DNA of 36,700 bases from Gnetum montanum (lineage: Eukaryota > Streptophyta > Gnetopsida > Gnetales > Gnetaceae), in assembly GCA_015680685.1 (NCBI GenBank), contig MNCI01001321.1:122194-158893 (forward strand), given 5' to 3'. Positions within the stretch are counted from its first letter, which is position 1. Every line of letters starts with the position of its first letter. Position numbers and translations under genes: made by a program. Below, piece after piece: positions 1 through 11,108 of the stretch. The notes under the pieces were generated by a model. That model did not search any database. It was not told the DNA's origin and saw only the letters and a list, made by a program, of their open reading frames with translations.

Positions 1-1480
1 ACTTGAGAATTCAAGTAAATTCCAACCACTATTTAAAAGGGCAAGGTAACCACCAGAAGTTTGGAGGAAACATCTCTACTCATCAACTAATGGAAAGATC
101 CCCTTCAAACGTATTAAGAAATCAATAATGAAAAGTAGTAGAGGTTTTATAAGAGTTTTCTACCTTTTGGAAACTATTGTTCTTGTATAGTTAAAACTAG
201 GGCATTCTGGAAATCAAACTAGAGCATGTTGAAAAATTAAATTGGAGAACCTAAATTAATAGTAGAACCTAAATCTTCCATTCTGCACATAACTACGAAC
301 ATTAATAGCACTCTTACAATTGAATATAAGAAATTTAACAAGGGCATTTTGGAAAGTCAAACAAGAGTATGCCTAAAAATTTAACTAACGGATGCCGAGA
401 AAATTAACAAGGTGAAGGTAAATATTTAAATCAAGCAAGTAAAATTCAACAAATTTCATAGCACTTCCTTTATAATTAGGGTCATTATCTTCAAAATTAT
501 GGTTGTGGCATCATTCTAACTGGCATATAGAATTTCAACTTTGAAACTCTAGAAAAGGAATAGAGGAAAAAATACACATCTTTTACAAAGTTTGCATAAA
601 TCTTGGACAAAACTAGGGCAAAGAACTAAGAAGATTCCATGATGTGGTAATAACCAAAAACATCTTAAATCTTTTGAGAAAAGGCAATTTCTAGATCAAA
701 ACACCTATAATCTTGACAACTGGGAAGTAAAGGTAGGATCTTGCAGTGGCTTTTGGAGACTAGAAAGCAAAGTAAGTAGGAGCTTGTAGTGTAGTATGAG
801 AGATGAGAGTGAGGTGAAGTATGGGCAACTGGTGCATATAATTTCATCAATGGGAGCTCATGATTTTGAAAAAGAATTTATATGTATAATTTAAACATTT
901 TTATTTTTACACTAGTTATTTTCATATTAAAAATTATTTTATTAAATCTTAATTTAATATATAACTATAATAATTTTGTAGGTATTTCAAATGGACTCAT
1001 TGTTTGTATTATGTTATTTGGGATTTTCTCATTTTGTAGGTACTTTCCTTATCATTTACTTTACAAATTTTTCATATGAACAATTTCCAATTGTAATATA
1101 TGATATTTATCAAACATTTTCTTTACAACTACGAATAGAAATTTTCTTAGACAATGTACATGAACATTTCCATGATTCTTACTAAACATCAAATTGATCA
1201 TAAATATCCATCAAAATTTTTAATGATAACATTTTTAGTGCTTGATGTTAAATTATCTTAATATCCAACATGTAGGTACTCCAAGGACATGTTTAAGATC
1301 CAACATTAAAGCCTAGGTTCTCCAAAACCACTCTTGCATGCTCCAAAACATTATTACATATACGCAACCTTCTTACATAAAATATGGGTGCCACCTATTT
1401 CATGATAATTATGCTAATTATGGATGAACCTAACAAATATTAAATGGTCATAAGAATGGTTACATACATCATAAATTAAT
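1..1480. other. A+T-rich spacer without a supported gene
   Basis: Only short ORFs occur here and none resembles a protein family. A stretch of about 43 bases at 198-240 recurs diverged at 341-385; both begin AGGGCATT and contain TGGAAA. The stretch 880-1190 is extremely A+T-rich and its two overlapping short ORFs look like chance openings in low-complexity sequence. Confidence 0.6.
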
Positions 1481-1752
1481 CATGATTGAATAATCCCAAA
1501 TGGAGGGTGATATGAGAATGTAAAATATATAAATGCATGCATATTACATTGAGAAATTGAATGAGAACTTGTTTGATTAACAACCATCTAACTATGGATA
1601 ATGATTTGTGGCATGATTATGATGGTGATTTAGCACAATTATAACTAAAGCTTAATATTTGCTAATTGTTGTTACTCAATCTCCATCAAAGTTTGACCCA
1701 ACTTTGTTGACATAGTAATGAAGAACAACTAGACCAAGCTCTCAGTTTTGGT
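1481..1752 (+). repeat. Dispersed repeat R1, copy a
   Basis: First of five related copies between 1481 and 4215. It begins with CATGATTGAATAATCCC, has a TATA-like ATATATAAATG about 40 bases in, and ends with an ACCAAGCTCTCA block. The internal order of shared blocks (GAGAACTTGTTTG, ACCATCTAACTA, CTCCATCAAAGT, ACATAGT) is the same in the other long copies. It could be part of an old LTR or a non-autonomous element; I see no terminal inverted repeats or target duplications. Confidence 0.7.
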
Positions 1753-1846
1753 AGATGTGGTATTAATATTTGCAATTTGTAGTCAGATTTATAGTCTTTG
1801 TGCTTATGATTCTTACATTTCATCATGGAAATTCATCATATAGAAG

Positions 1847-2117
1847 CATGATTGAATAATTCCACATGGAGGAGGTGATGAGAATGTAAAGTATATAAAT
1901 GATCGCTTATTACATTGATAAATCAAATGAGAACTTGTTTAGTTTAAAACCATCTATGGATAACAATTTGAAAAAAATTTTGATGGAGAAAAAGCTACAC
2001 TAATTACTAAAGCTTGAACTCTAGTCATTGATATGACTTAATCTCCATCAAAGTCTACTCAAATTCTGTATACATAGTAAGGGAGAACAACTAAACCAAG
2101 CTCTCATTTTTGTTGGT
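1847..2117 (+). repeat. Dispersed repeat R1, copy b
   Basis: Same block order as copy a: CATGATTGAATAAT, ATGAGAATGTAAAGTATATAAATG, GAGAACTTGTTTAG, CTCCATCAAAGTCT and ACCAAGCTCTCAT. It lies about 95 bp after copy a in the same orientation, so a and b form a spaced direct repeat. Confidence 0.7.
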
Positions 2118-2228
2118 ATTCGAAATTATGATTAATCTCATATGATAGAAACATACATTTTGGTAGTTATATTGATATAGATTAATCTTATATGATTAAT
2201 ATTGATTCTATCCTAGATCATTATGATG

Positions 2229-2870
2229 ACCATGGGTCTAAAAAGTTTAATTGGCATTATCTTTTCCTAAACAAGGTTAGGGTCAAATAGCTATTTATTA
2301 GTTCCATTAATTCATGATAACAAATACCATATTTGTCAATATGTTGCACTTTTTAGATTTGACAAGATAAATCCTTTTCCTCTCACATGATACAAATAAT
2401 AAATTGACAATGATAAGTAATTTTTCTTCAAATCTTATTATGTAGTTTTTCTACATTTTCTTTAATACTAGTTGTAGTTTTAGAAGCCTATTAACAAAAC
2501 TACCTATAGAAAGATCTATCTAATAGTAAGAAAAATATTTCATGGATATAACATGAAGATATTAATATGAAATTGGTTGTTACTTACCTAGACATTATAA
2601 CATAGTGATTGTCACTTAAACTTTATTAGAGAAAACTCATTTTTCTCCTCTCCTCAAATAAAATCATTCACATGATCTACATAGATCCATGCTAGTACAT
2701 CATCATGATAGTATGGTCATATTAAGTTTTCTTTTAAAAATATGTGCCTAAATGGATTCTATACTTTTTCATCCCATGCAAATTTCCAAAAATGATTGTA
2801 TTCACATCTACTTTGCATTTATTAAAGACATCAATAATCCCACATTGAAGAGGCAATGACAACATTGCAT
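2229..2870 (+). repeat. Duplicated block A, ending in partial R1 copy c
   Basis: This block recurs at 2965-3520. The best-kept part, 2622-2810, matches 3203-3392 almost base for base, including CTACATAGATCCATGCTA and ATGATAGTATGGTCATATTA. Shared flanking pieces (AAGGTTAGGG, CATGAAGATATTA) lie in the same order. The block ends in a partial R1 copy at 2831-2870 (AATCCCACATTGAAGAGG), so R1 was duplicated together with its neighbourhood. Confidence 0.7.
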
Positions 2871-2964
2871 CATAGCAATACAATGGATATTATCCATAGA
2901 TCAATTAACATTTCTTATCTCATGTTTTTCATATGTTAAAATCTTGATTCTCTTCTACATCATT

Positions 2965-3489
2965 ACCATGACTAAGGATATATAAAATTTAATTGATATA
3001 ATTTTTTTTAAATAAGGTTAGGGACAAATGATGCTACAACAATTATTTAATAAGGTTAGAAACTAAAATGTTTCATGAATATAGCATGAAGATATTACTA
3101 TGAAATTTTTTTTTCACTTAACCATATATTTTAACATAATGGTTGGCTTTTAATATGTCTCCATCATTTCAAGTTTGTATATTACAATATTTATACTTTA
3201 AATTTTGTTAGAGAAAGCTCATTTTCCTCTCCTCTAATAAAATCAATCACATTATCTACATAGATCCATGCTATTGCATCATCATGATAGTATGGTCATA
3301 TTAAGTTTTCTTTTAAAAAGATGTGCCTAAATGGATTCTATACCTTTTTTATCCCATGAAAATTTTCAAAAATTATTGTATTCATATCATAAAATCATAA
3401 ATAATAGACATTATACATAAATAATAAACATTATACATAAATAATAGATATGAAAAAAGTAAAGAATAGTAATGAGTGAACACATATGG
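2965..3489 (+). repeat. Duplicated block B
   Basis: Second copy of block A, in direct orientation, running straight into R1 copy d. Differences from block A are mostly single substitutions and small indels in A/T runs. An ATAATA(G/A)A...TTATACATAA run is reiterated at about 3395-3450. Confidence 0.65.
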
Positions 3490-3835
3490 ATAACACCACA
3501 TTGAAGAGGCAATGATAACATAAAGAATATACATAAATGAAAACTTGTTTGGTTATGAACCATATAACTACGAATCACAATTTGAGATGGACTTTGATGA
3601 TGACTCAGCCATACTAATTACTAGAGAGATCAACCATTAGTAATTGGTATAACTTAGTCACCATCAAAGTTTTCCCCAACTTACTAGACATAGTGATGGA
3701 GAACAAACAAACCAAGCTCTCGTTTTATTCATTTTCTCATGTTCAATCTCAAATCTATAAAATGATGTCATCATCCATCATCCATCATCCATGCCTCATT
3801 ACATTTATCATATCTTACTCTTAATTTATTAAATT
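3490..3835 (+). repeat. Dispersed repeat R1, copy d, with extended tail
   Basis: R1 copy with CACATTGAAGAGGCAATGA at its head and GGAGAACAAACAAACCAAG near 3700. Its tail (TCTCAAATCTATAAAATGATG) is shared with copy e, so the repeat unit is longer than 270 bp. A short (ATCATCC) microsatellite lies at about 3769-3794. Confidence 0.65.
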
Positions 3836-3888
3836 ATAGGATGTTATTGTTTTGATCATCTTAGATAGGAATTTTTGCATGTGTGTGC

Positions 3889-4215
3889 ATAATCCCACAT
3901 TGAAGAAGTGATTACAACATAAAAAATATAAATGACTAAACTTTCTCCAATGCTAAATTGAATGGAAACTTGTCTGCTTAAGCACCATCTTACTACAGAT
4001 CATGATTTGAAGCAAACTTTGGTGGTGACTTAGCCACCCTAATTACTAGGGAGATCAAGCTTTAGGAATTGGTATAGCTTAGTCACGATTAGAGTCTTCC
4101 GCAACTTAGTAGACATAGTGTTCTCAAATCTATAAAATGATGTCTAGAAAGATGGAGACAAAATTCTCATCATCCATCACCCATGTATTATTAATTTATC
4201 CTATTTTACATATAT
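3889..4215 (+). repeat. Dispersed repeat R1, copy e, internally deleted
   Basis: Begins AATCCCACATTGAAGAAG and runs through ACTTAGTAGACATAGTG. It then joins directly to TTCTCAAATCTATAAAATG, lacking about 28 bases that copy d has between these points. The tail with CATCATCCATCACC resembles that of copy d. Confidence 0.65.
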
Positions 4216-5016
4216 TAATTGACTTGATTTCTAAAACATAGATTTAATGTAGGCACAACCAAATTGAATTAATTAAAAGTCCATCCCAACTCATAAGATG
4301 TATTAAAGAAGCACAACCATACTAGTAACTCATTTTATAATATAGGGAGCATTTAAATCCAAACCAACTATATGTCTATGACTATGTATGAATAGAGTTA
4401 AATTTGATAGAAATAATTATCATCCTCCATCACCTAGGTCTCATTTCAAGTAACATACATCACATATTTTAATTTAGTTTTTTTTAATACCTACTATACC
4501 TACCATCAACCACCTCAATAAATGCTAAAAATTCACCACCAGAACACTATAGAAGGAATGCAGATAAATTAACTATCCAAAATATAGAGGCACTACATTT
4601 CACACAAGCTAGAAATAACATTATAGGAAAGAACATCTTGACAGTGTGTAGGTATACTTGTTCTTTTATTCACTTCATATACATTTTAATATCAAATGCA
4701 ATCCAAAAAAATATTTGTTGTCTATATGATTGAGTCACTCATATCCTTTTGAATCTCTATGTTATAGAATTTTGGAATTGCAGAAGCATCATAGGGCATA
4801 GAACAATATTCCATATTCTTTTCATCATTGACAATGATAAAAAGATGATCCATGTAGTATTTTCCTTGATGAGCTATTTTTGAGTAACCTGTTTATTCAT
4901 CACAAGTAGACTATAATTATTTTTTTCTTTCTTTTGAAACTATACCATTAGAATATTTGAATATAAAGTTTTCTATTTATTCATTTATCATTTTATGTTT
5001 TCATTTACATTCATCT
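4216..5016. other. A+T-rich spacer
   Basis: No ORF or repeat of note apart from a faint echo of the R1 tail (ATCATCCTCCATCACC) near 4418-4433. It directly abuts the 3' LTR of the copia element. Confidence 0.55.
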
Positions 5017-6125
5017 TGAGGATTGAGAACTTAGAAGTGGGGATGAATAAGTTTCCCAAAACAGAATTAAATAGCCATAAAAACCACACTTAATTTTTAT
5101 GTGGTTCCACAACTTGGGTACATCCATACTTGAAGGGTAGAATCCTTACACACCTTTGGACTTTGTTTCTCAAAAATGTGATTTGAAGGATATCACACCC
5201 TATACAAGCTCTAAGATCTACTCTAAAGTGTTTCGTCACTATGAAACCACTCAACCCCATAAGGTCCCAATAGGCTTAAAATGTGGTTTCAAGGATCCCA
5301 CAAACTTTACAAAATTAAGCTCTACTTCGGAGTGTTTTGACGCTATACAAAAACTTAATCTTGCAGGATCCTAACAATCTCAATTATGATTATTTCTTGC
5401 AAGAAGCACATCAACCCCAATAGGGCAATAAGAGAGAAATAAAATCACAAGGAAAGAATGTAACTTAAATTATAGGTCCTTGTACTTTGAAGCATAATTC
5501 TATAGACAATCAAGAAAATGATATGAAAAATGAAGTACATAATTACAATACATAATGGTCACTTTGATAGTGATAATTCTTTCACCATTTCTTGCTCAAT
5601 AACCAAGAGAATGAGTCTTATTATAGCATCAGAGTTTCTGAAATCACCTCAGTATTCATGCAATGACTATTTAATGGTTAGTGTTAATGTCTCCGAGCTT
5701 GGGATGTCTATCTAAAATTAACTTTAATTTTGAGGAGATGTCTCCTTCACAAATGGGATATCTCTTGGGAGATGTATTATTTGAAAAGGAGACATCTTCT
5801 TTCTTTTGGGGATGTCTTTTATGAATGCATTCCAATTCAGCCAAGATGTCTTCTGCTTCCTGGAGACATCTTCTTAACTTTTGAACTTTGGTTCCTGAGG
5901 CTTCCTCTTGCTAATTTAGGTTCCTTCAATTACTAGAGCATTTTCATTTAGCTTGTAGTCATCGTACTCATCCATGCTCCCTTGAGTCCTTGTAGTCTCA
6001 ACTTTGACATCTTTTTGTAGATCTCATTTCATGAGTTCTCATTCATGCCCTACAAAATCATCACATTCCATAACATTCTATGTTCTCCATTTTTCTTAAA
6101 GTTTTAACATACCAAATGGTCAACA
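5017..6125 (-). repeat. 3' LTR of the Sirevirus-like Ty1/copia element
   Basis: About 585 bp from the left end align with 10500-11090 at roughly 80-90% identity by eye. Read on the minus strand it starts TGTTGACC at 6125, directly after a polypurine tract, and ends ...CTCA at 5017, giving TG...CA ends and a length near 1.1 kb. The part with no counterpart in the right-hand LTR (about 5600-6125) is the minus-strand 5' portion, which includes a cluster of AGACATCT/AGATGTCT motifs. The flanking target duplication cannot be tested because the other LTR is truncated. Confidence 0.8.
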
Positions 6126-6138
6126 ATCTTCCCCTTTT
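6126..6138 (-). promoter_or_regulatory. Polypurine tract of the copia element
   Basis: The minus strand reads AAAAGGGGAAGAT directly followed by TGTTG, the LTR start. A purine run abutting the 3' LTR is the plus-strand priming site of LTR retrotransposons; this G-rich form with a preceding ACATCATTG is typical of plant Sireviruses. Confidence 0.75.
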
Positions 6139-6505
6139 CAATGATGTCCAAAACTTGAGGAAATGGATGAGTCGATAAACCAATAAAAAATAACAATAAT
6201 TAATAAAAATATTAAGATGTATAAATTTCAATGATAGCCAAGGTTATAACTGGGATAGTGATTCTAAAGCTTAAGGTGCATGTAAAGATTACATGAAATC
6301 CAAAAAGAACCTATAGTATGTAAAGGCAAAAAAACCTATCTCTACAAAAATGCACAAATATATAATCAAGATAAGCATCATTTGTCCATACCAAAAACTA
6401 TTCATGCAACCTATCCATATAATACAGCTACTAAAATATCCTCAACATGTAAAAAAATTACATATGTGCAAATTCACAATAAAAACCACATATGTATACA
6501 CCATT

Positions 6506-6520
6506 GTCTCCCCCTTTTTA
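6506..6520 (-). promoter_or_regulatory. Second, internal polypurine tract
   Basis: The minus strand reads TAAAAAGGGGGAGAC about 380 bp upstream of the functional tract, preceded by TTGATGATG. Extra polypurine tracts upstream of the 3' LTR are a known Sirevirus feature. Confidence 0.5.
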
Positions 6521-7304
6521 AACATCATCAAAAAGGAGAGTGCACCCAAGGACTCTAACCAATAACCTTAGTCACATCGTTTGAATCTTCATCTGTAGTA
6601 GCTATAACTCTAGAAGGTTTATACATCTCCTCCTTCTCATCATCACTACTAGTACTGGTGCTAGACGTGTGCTGCACAACATCATCATTTGAAGAGTGTG
6701 GTTGGATAGGAGTTGTTTGGGGACAAAGCTTTACTTAAAATTGAGATGAAGCTAGTGGATCTGGCTAGGTTGTAGTCTACTGATAGGATGAGGAAGCTCC
6801 CTTCCTATGATGAGTGATGAGATTGGTAGGCCTCCATTAGGATGAAGTCCCAAATATGCTCTCCATGGCCTATTTCTTGAATGATCTAGGAGAATCATCC
6901 TAGTGATGAGAACTGGTGCTAGGCTACATGGGATCAAAATGCTACCCTTGGACACATGTTGGTGGTGCATTAAGCTCCTCTAAATCAGATATAGTTTTTG
7001 AGTCATAGGCTTTAGAAGGTCTAGCTACTATTAAATGTCTCGATGGTGTAAGAAGGTACTCCTCATTGCCTAAAATGGGAGGAGTGGTAATCTGATCAAA
7101 CTACTTCTCATCAAGAGGAAAAGGTACTTCAGTAACATTCATTTTCTTAAGCAAGTAAGAGAGATTTCTACCAAACATCCCTAAAGTTTCAGCAAATGGT
7201 CGAAGTAGCTTTCTTAGGAAAGATCTCACCTATCCACTAATAGATATGAACCTTCTCAACTAAGGAGAGGTCCAGGATGAGGATGCCAATATGCTCTTAT
7301 AGGA
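6521..7304 (-). pseudogene. Degraded tail of the plant-transposon-protein ORF and 3' spacer
   Basis: After the stop that ends the 222-codon ORF, minus-strand coding potential continues with interruptions to about 7080: a lightly broken frame contains the segment PFAETLGMFGRNLSYLLKKM at about 7142-7200. Beyond that the sequence decays into the spacer before the polypurine tracts. I infer that the original ORF was longer than its present open part. The opposite-strand ORF at 7341-7526 is a shadow. Confidence 0.4.
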
Positions 7305-7970
7305 CTAAGATGGCTTGGTGCTAGGTCCTACATCATCTACATGGGAGAAGCTCCTCTTCTCGACATACTTCCCAAGGCTCCTCTTTTCTTTGAGGAAAGG
7401 CATCCCAGGAATGGACACATCCCTTTGAAAAATAAGAAAACTAATGAGGTGAGGATGCCCAAAGATCCTCTCTTTGGTAAACATGTTCAACATGTCATGG
7501 TAAAGAATATAAACCAAGTCCAATGATTGTCCTGTAAGTAGATAGTAAAAAACAAAAGCTTGGGCTAGAAGTAGATAGTTATAGCTTCCTCCTTTTACAA
7601 TGATGTTATACAAAATAATGAGTGGTAAAGTGGAAGCATCTAGAGACATCTTATTTCTATAAATTCTTCCTCTACCAAAAGACATTGATTCCCCAAATAG
7701 TACATCATACAACTCATCATAGATGATAGGACTTACACTGTTTGTAAAACTATCATTCATAGAATGTATGACAAATAGAAATACATCAACACTATAAATC
7801 CCAAGAAGTGCATTTACCACTTGAGGAGACACACCAATTACTAAACCCCCAACCATAGTGGTAGCATTGGTAATTACAATATTACAACAAAATTCTCTAA
7901 TAAGCACTTCAGGAACATAGAAATCCATGGAAATAAAAGTCACCCAATTCAACACTTGGAAGAAACTCAT
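7305..7970 (-). CDS. Protein resembling the 'putative plant transposon protein' family, in a copia element
   Basis: An uninterrupted frame starting at the ATG at 7970 (an upstream TTG is also open). The N-terminal third has the family pattern: a YVPEVLIREF segment, then a valine/glycine block, then SPQVVNALLGI. This matches the plant-specific domain whose members read roughly '(Y)P.LV.EFY.N ... V.G..I.FS...IN..LG'. The C-terminal third has the second conserved part, with aliphatic LY.I segments followed by FGHPHLISFLIFQRDV. The biochemical function of this family is not known to me. It lies downstream of gag, where an autonomous element would carry pol and then any envelope-like ORF. It is the longest open frame in this element, which otherwise carries many stops. 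The family call rests on pattern memory, not on a search. Confidence 0.5.
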   Translation of the reverse strand: MSFFQVLNWVTFISMDFYVPEVLIREFCCNIVITNATTMVGGLVIGVSPQVVNALLGIYSVDVFLFVIHSMNDSFTNSVSPIIYDELYDVLFGESMSFGRGRIYRNKMSLDASTLPLIILYNIIVKGGSYNYLLLAQAFVFYYLLTGQSLDLVYILYHDMLNMFTKERIFGHPHLISFLIFQRDVSIPGMPFLKEKRSLGKYVEKRSFSHVDDVGPSTKPS

Positions 7971-7973
7971 CAA

Positions 7974-8640
7974 TGGTTGCTACCTATGTAGAGGAAAGGA
8001 AAGAGAATGCTCTAAAATAATTTTAATGGTTCGCGTTACCTCAAATCGGTGCCAAGTGTTGAGAGACCTAAACTATGGGGTGTAAGTGTTTGGATTACTA
8101 TTGGAATCTCCTCTTGACCTCTTCTTTGGCAACATCCTTAATGTTCCAAACTTCTTGTGGGTAATATATGCTCAAATCACTATCATTGGTGGTACCTTGG
8201 TCATCTATTTGTGATTATCTTCAATGAAAAAGAGCAAAAATAAGGATTTAAATTTATATAACCATGTCAAAAGAGGGGTTTTAATGAGAAAGTAGACATA
8301 TCCTTTGAAAGATAAATGTCTTATCCACACCTATTACTATAGGTAGATGTCTTGTTTGAAAATTAGACATTTCTACCAAGTTGAGGGAAAACTCTAGTAG
8401 ATTTCTCATTTTGGAAGTAGACATCTCTAGATATACATCTCCTTTTGAAAGTAGATGTCTCTAGGGAGATGTCTCATCAAGATGACGCTCAATAAGACAA
8501 GTTTTAGGAATGACTACAAAGGATTATAGTCTTAAAGGATACACACAATGAATCAAAGACATACCTATACTTACCTTTCTTCCTAAAGAGAATGAAGGTT
8601 CCTAGTAGGCTTGAGCATGAGATTCGTCTTTCAAGGTTTC
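7974..8640 (-). other. Spacer between gag and the accessory ORF, with AGACATCT motif cluster
   Basis: No pol motif is visible here: no protease, integrase, RT or RNase H signature on either strand. At 8284-8482 there are about eight matches to AGACATCT or its complement AGATGTCT, including GTAGACATCTC and GAGATGTCTC. The same motif is clustered in the LTR at 5684-5875. Confidence 0.5.
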
Positions 8641-8649
8641 TCTTCTCAC

Positions 8650-10485
8650 CTAGACTTCTTTGATTTCTAAGGCTTGACTCCCTTTCACAAAGTTGTTGGA
8701 GAGAGTCTTCTTATTCTCATGTTTCTTCCTTTTGATTCTTGATTCTTTTTTAACTCCCTTGTCCTTTTGAGATGTCCTCCATTCTTTTTTGTCCTCCAAA
8801 ATTTCCTTTCTTGATGAATTTTGGTAAGACCAAGGAGTCTTATAATATGACCAGATATTCATATGATAAAACTTTAAATTTTACTTCGATTGCTTATGCC
8901 CAAACTTATGACAATAAGAACATATCACCTTTCTATAATAGTTAAAGTGAACAAACCTTGAAGTAGCTCTTGTTTGAGATGTAGTGCTAGATGATTCTTA
9001 ATTCTTTGTAGAAGCCTTTTGTTTAGATGAAGTTGGTGTAGATGCCTCTTTTGTGTACAACATCCTAAACCACTTTTATCATGTGGACTTCTCCCTTGTC
9101 CTATAACCATCTATAGGAATTTCTTTCCTTTAACTAGCCTCTCATCTATAAGTTTTATATTTACAAGCTCTTCCTTCATTTTCTCACCAAACTTGGTTAG
9201 CTCTTTATTCTTAGACCTAAGGTATGATATTTCTTTCGTGAGGTCTAAAATCTTTGAATTTAATGAGGAAATGTCTTGATCTTTTATTTTTAGTTGTTTA
9301 CTCAACTTTGTACAAAGATTTTGAAAAGATTAGAGCTCATTACATAAAAGTTCATACCTTTCTTCATCATTTTCAAATTGATCATCTAAGTTACCAACAT
9401 TATCATCTGAGAGCCATATAGATGAGGTGTGAATATTTTGTGTCATTTTCCACCTCTTCTTCACTTTTTTCTCCATCATTCCAACTTATGTATAAGTTAG
9501 TCTTTTTCATCTCCAAATCACTTCTATCCTTCCATTGTAACCTTCCATTGCTAGGACATTCAAAGGTCACATAGCCTCTTCCATCACATACCCAACATTC
9601 GATTGAAGAAGAATCAAAATTAGAATTGGAAAATTTTTTACCTCTTTTCTTACCTCTAAATTGATTGGATCCTTATTGATTAGAGCTCTTATTCATTTTT
9701 GTCATAAGCCTTTGTAGCCTTCTAGATAGAAGTGTTACTTCTTCTTCATTGTTCACATCTTGCTTCATAGGTTCCTTTTCCTTGGTGGTAGATCTTAAGG
9801 AAATGGACTTTTCTTTCATTCCCCCTTCACTTATGAGGTTCATTTCATAATAAATAACATCACTTTGAAGCTCCTCAAATTTTATAACTAAAAAATCTCT
9901 AATTTCCTCTATGGCTATGACCTTAGGTCTAAATTTCAATTGGAGTGTTTTAATCATTTTTATTATGACATCACTTTTAGGTAAATCCTTACCTATGTCC
10001 CTGACTAGATCATTTTCCCTAGAGAAATAATCTTCTATTTTCTCACCCTCTCTCATTCTAGGATTATCATACTGACTTTGCAAAACTAAAAGTTTAGATT
10101 ACTTAACTATCTATGTCCCCTGATAGGTAGCTTCTAAATTTTTCTAAAATTCCTTTGGTCATTATACATCCAACTGCTCTATTAAACTTAGATTTATTCA
10201 ATGCACAATATAAACAAATTTTTGCTTTAGAATAATTTATAAACTTATCTCTTTCTTCTTGTGTCCACTTGCTTTGGGACTTGATGTCCTTTATTGCACT
10301 ATTTATGGGTAGTATGTAGCCTTCGAGTATAAACTCCCATACTTCAAACTCCATAGACTTGAAGAAGCCTTGTATCCTTGCTTTTCAATAGGTAAAGTTG
10401 AACTCACTAAGCATTGGTAGATTTTTGTAGGATGTCCCATACATAGTTCACTCTTGAAAGTTGATGTCAAATGAAAGAATACCAA
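8650..10485 (-). pseudogene. gag: Degraded Sirevirus-type gag (two zinc knuckles and a coiled coil)
   Basis: Reading leftward from the primer site: a start region (about 10485-10303); a capsid N-terminal part with WTQEERDKF and FNRAVGC (10354-10103), as in copia gag; a UBN2-like part with MREGEKIEDYFSRENDLV and KVIAIEE (10083-9673); a first CCHC knuckle at 9556-9597 reading C-WV-C-DGRG-Y-VTFE-C, where the histidine is tyrosine; a predicted coiled coil rich in K/E/L (9305-9111); a DKSGLG motif near 9068; and a second knuckle at about 8885-8925 reading C-SY-C-HKFG-H-KQSK followed by a stop in place of the last cysteine. This order is diagnostic of Sirevirus gag. Several frameshifts and stops separate the pieces, so the protein cannot be made from this copy. 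A basic segment (8862-8650) closes the gag. Confidence 0.8.
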
Positions 10486-10497
10486 GCTCTGATACCA
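10486..10497 (-). promoter_or_regulatory. Primer-binding site, initiator Met-tRNA type
   Basis: The minus strand reads TGGTATCAGAGC, the standard complement of the plant initiator methionine tRNA 3' end and the usual Ty1/copia primer site. It lies two bases after the proposed LTR end at 10500 and directly before gag. Confidence 0.9.
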
Positions 10498-10499
10498 CT

Positions 10500-11090
10500 T
10501 GAGAATTAGAACTTAGAAGTGGGGGATGAATAAGTTTCCCAAAAGAAAATTAAATAGCCATAAAAATTACACTTAATTTTTATGTGGTTTCCCAACTTGG
10601 GTATGTCCACACTTGAAGGATAGAATCCTTGCACACCTCTAGACTTTGCTTTTCAAAAATGTGGTTTGAAGTGTACCACATCCTATACAATCTCTAAGCT
10701 CTGCTCTAGAGTGTTTTGTTATTGCGAAACTACTCAATCCTGCACCCAACAAGCTTAGAATGTTGTTTCAAGGATCCCAAAACCTTTACAAAATTGGGCT
10801 TTGCTCCAAAGTATTTGGATGTCACACAAATACGCAATCCTATAGGATCCAGAAAAGCTCAATTATAATGCCTTCTTGGAAGAAGTACATCAACCCCAAT
10901 AAGGCAACAAGAGAGCAACAAAATCACAAGAAATGAATGTAACTTAAATTACAGGTCCTTGTACTTTAAATCATGATTCTACAAATAATTAAGCAAATGA
11001 TATGAAAAATGAAGTACACAAGAATAATATACAATGATTTCTTTGATAGTGATAGTTCATTAACCATTGCTTATGCAATATCCAAGAGAA
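10500..11090 (-). repeat. 5' LTR of the copia element, truncated
   Basis: Aligns with 5017-5606 of the 3' LTR, then similarity stops abruptly after CCAAGAGAA near 11090, although the 3' LTR continues for another 520 bp. The missing part is the minus-strand upstream half, where the promoter would lie. The neighbouring sequence (11109 onward) belongs to another coding fragment, so this is a deletion or recombination junction. Confidence 0.8.
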
Positions 11091-11108
11091 TTGAAACACC
11101 ACAAAAAT

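Noticed and set aside
1-20. ACTTGAGAATT at the window start resembling the copia LTR end at 10497-10508
   Set aside because: The match stops after about 11 bases and no LTR sequence follows.
880-1190. Two overlapping short ORFs
   Set aside because: Extremely A+T-rich sequence with Phe/Ile/Leu/Asn-dominated translation; no sign of selection or a family match.
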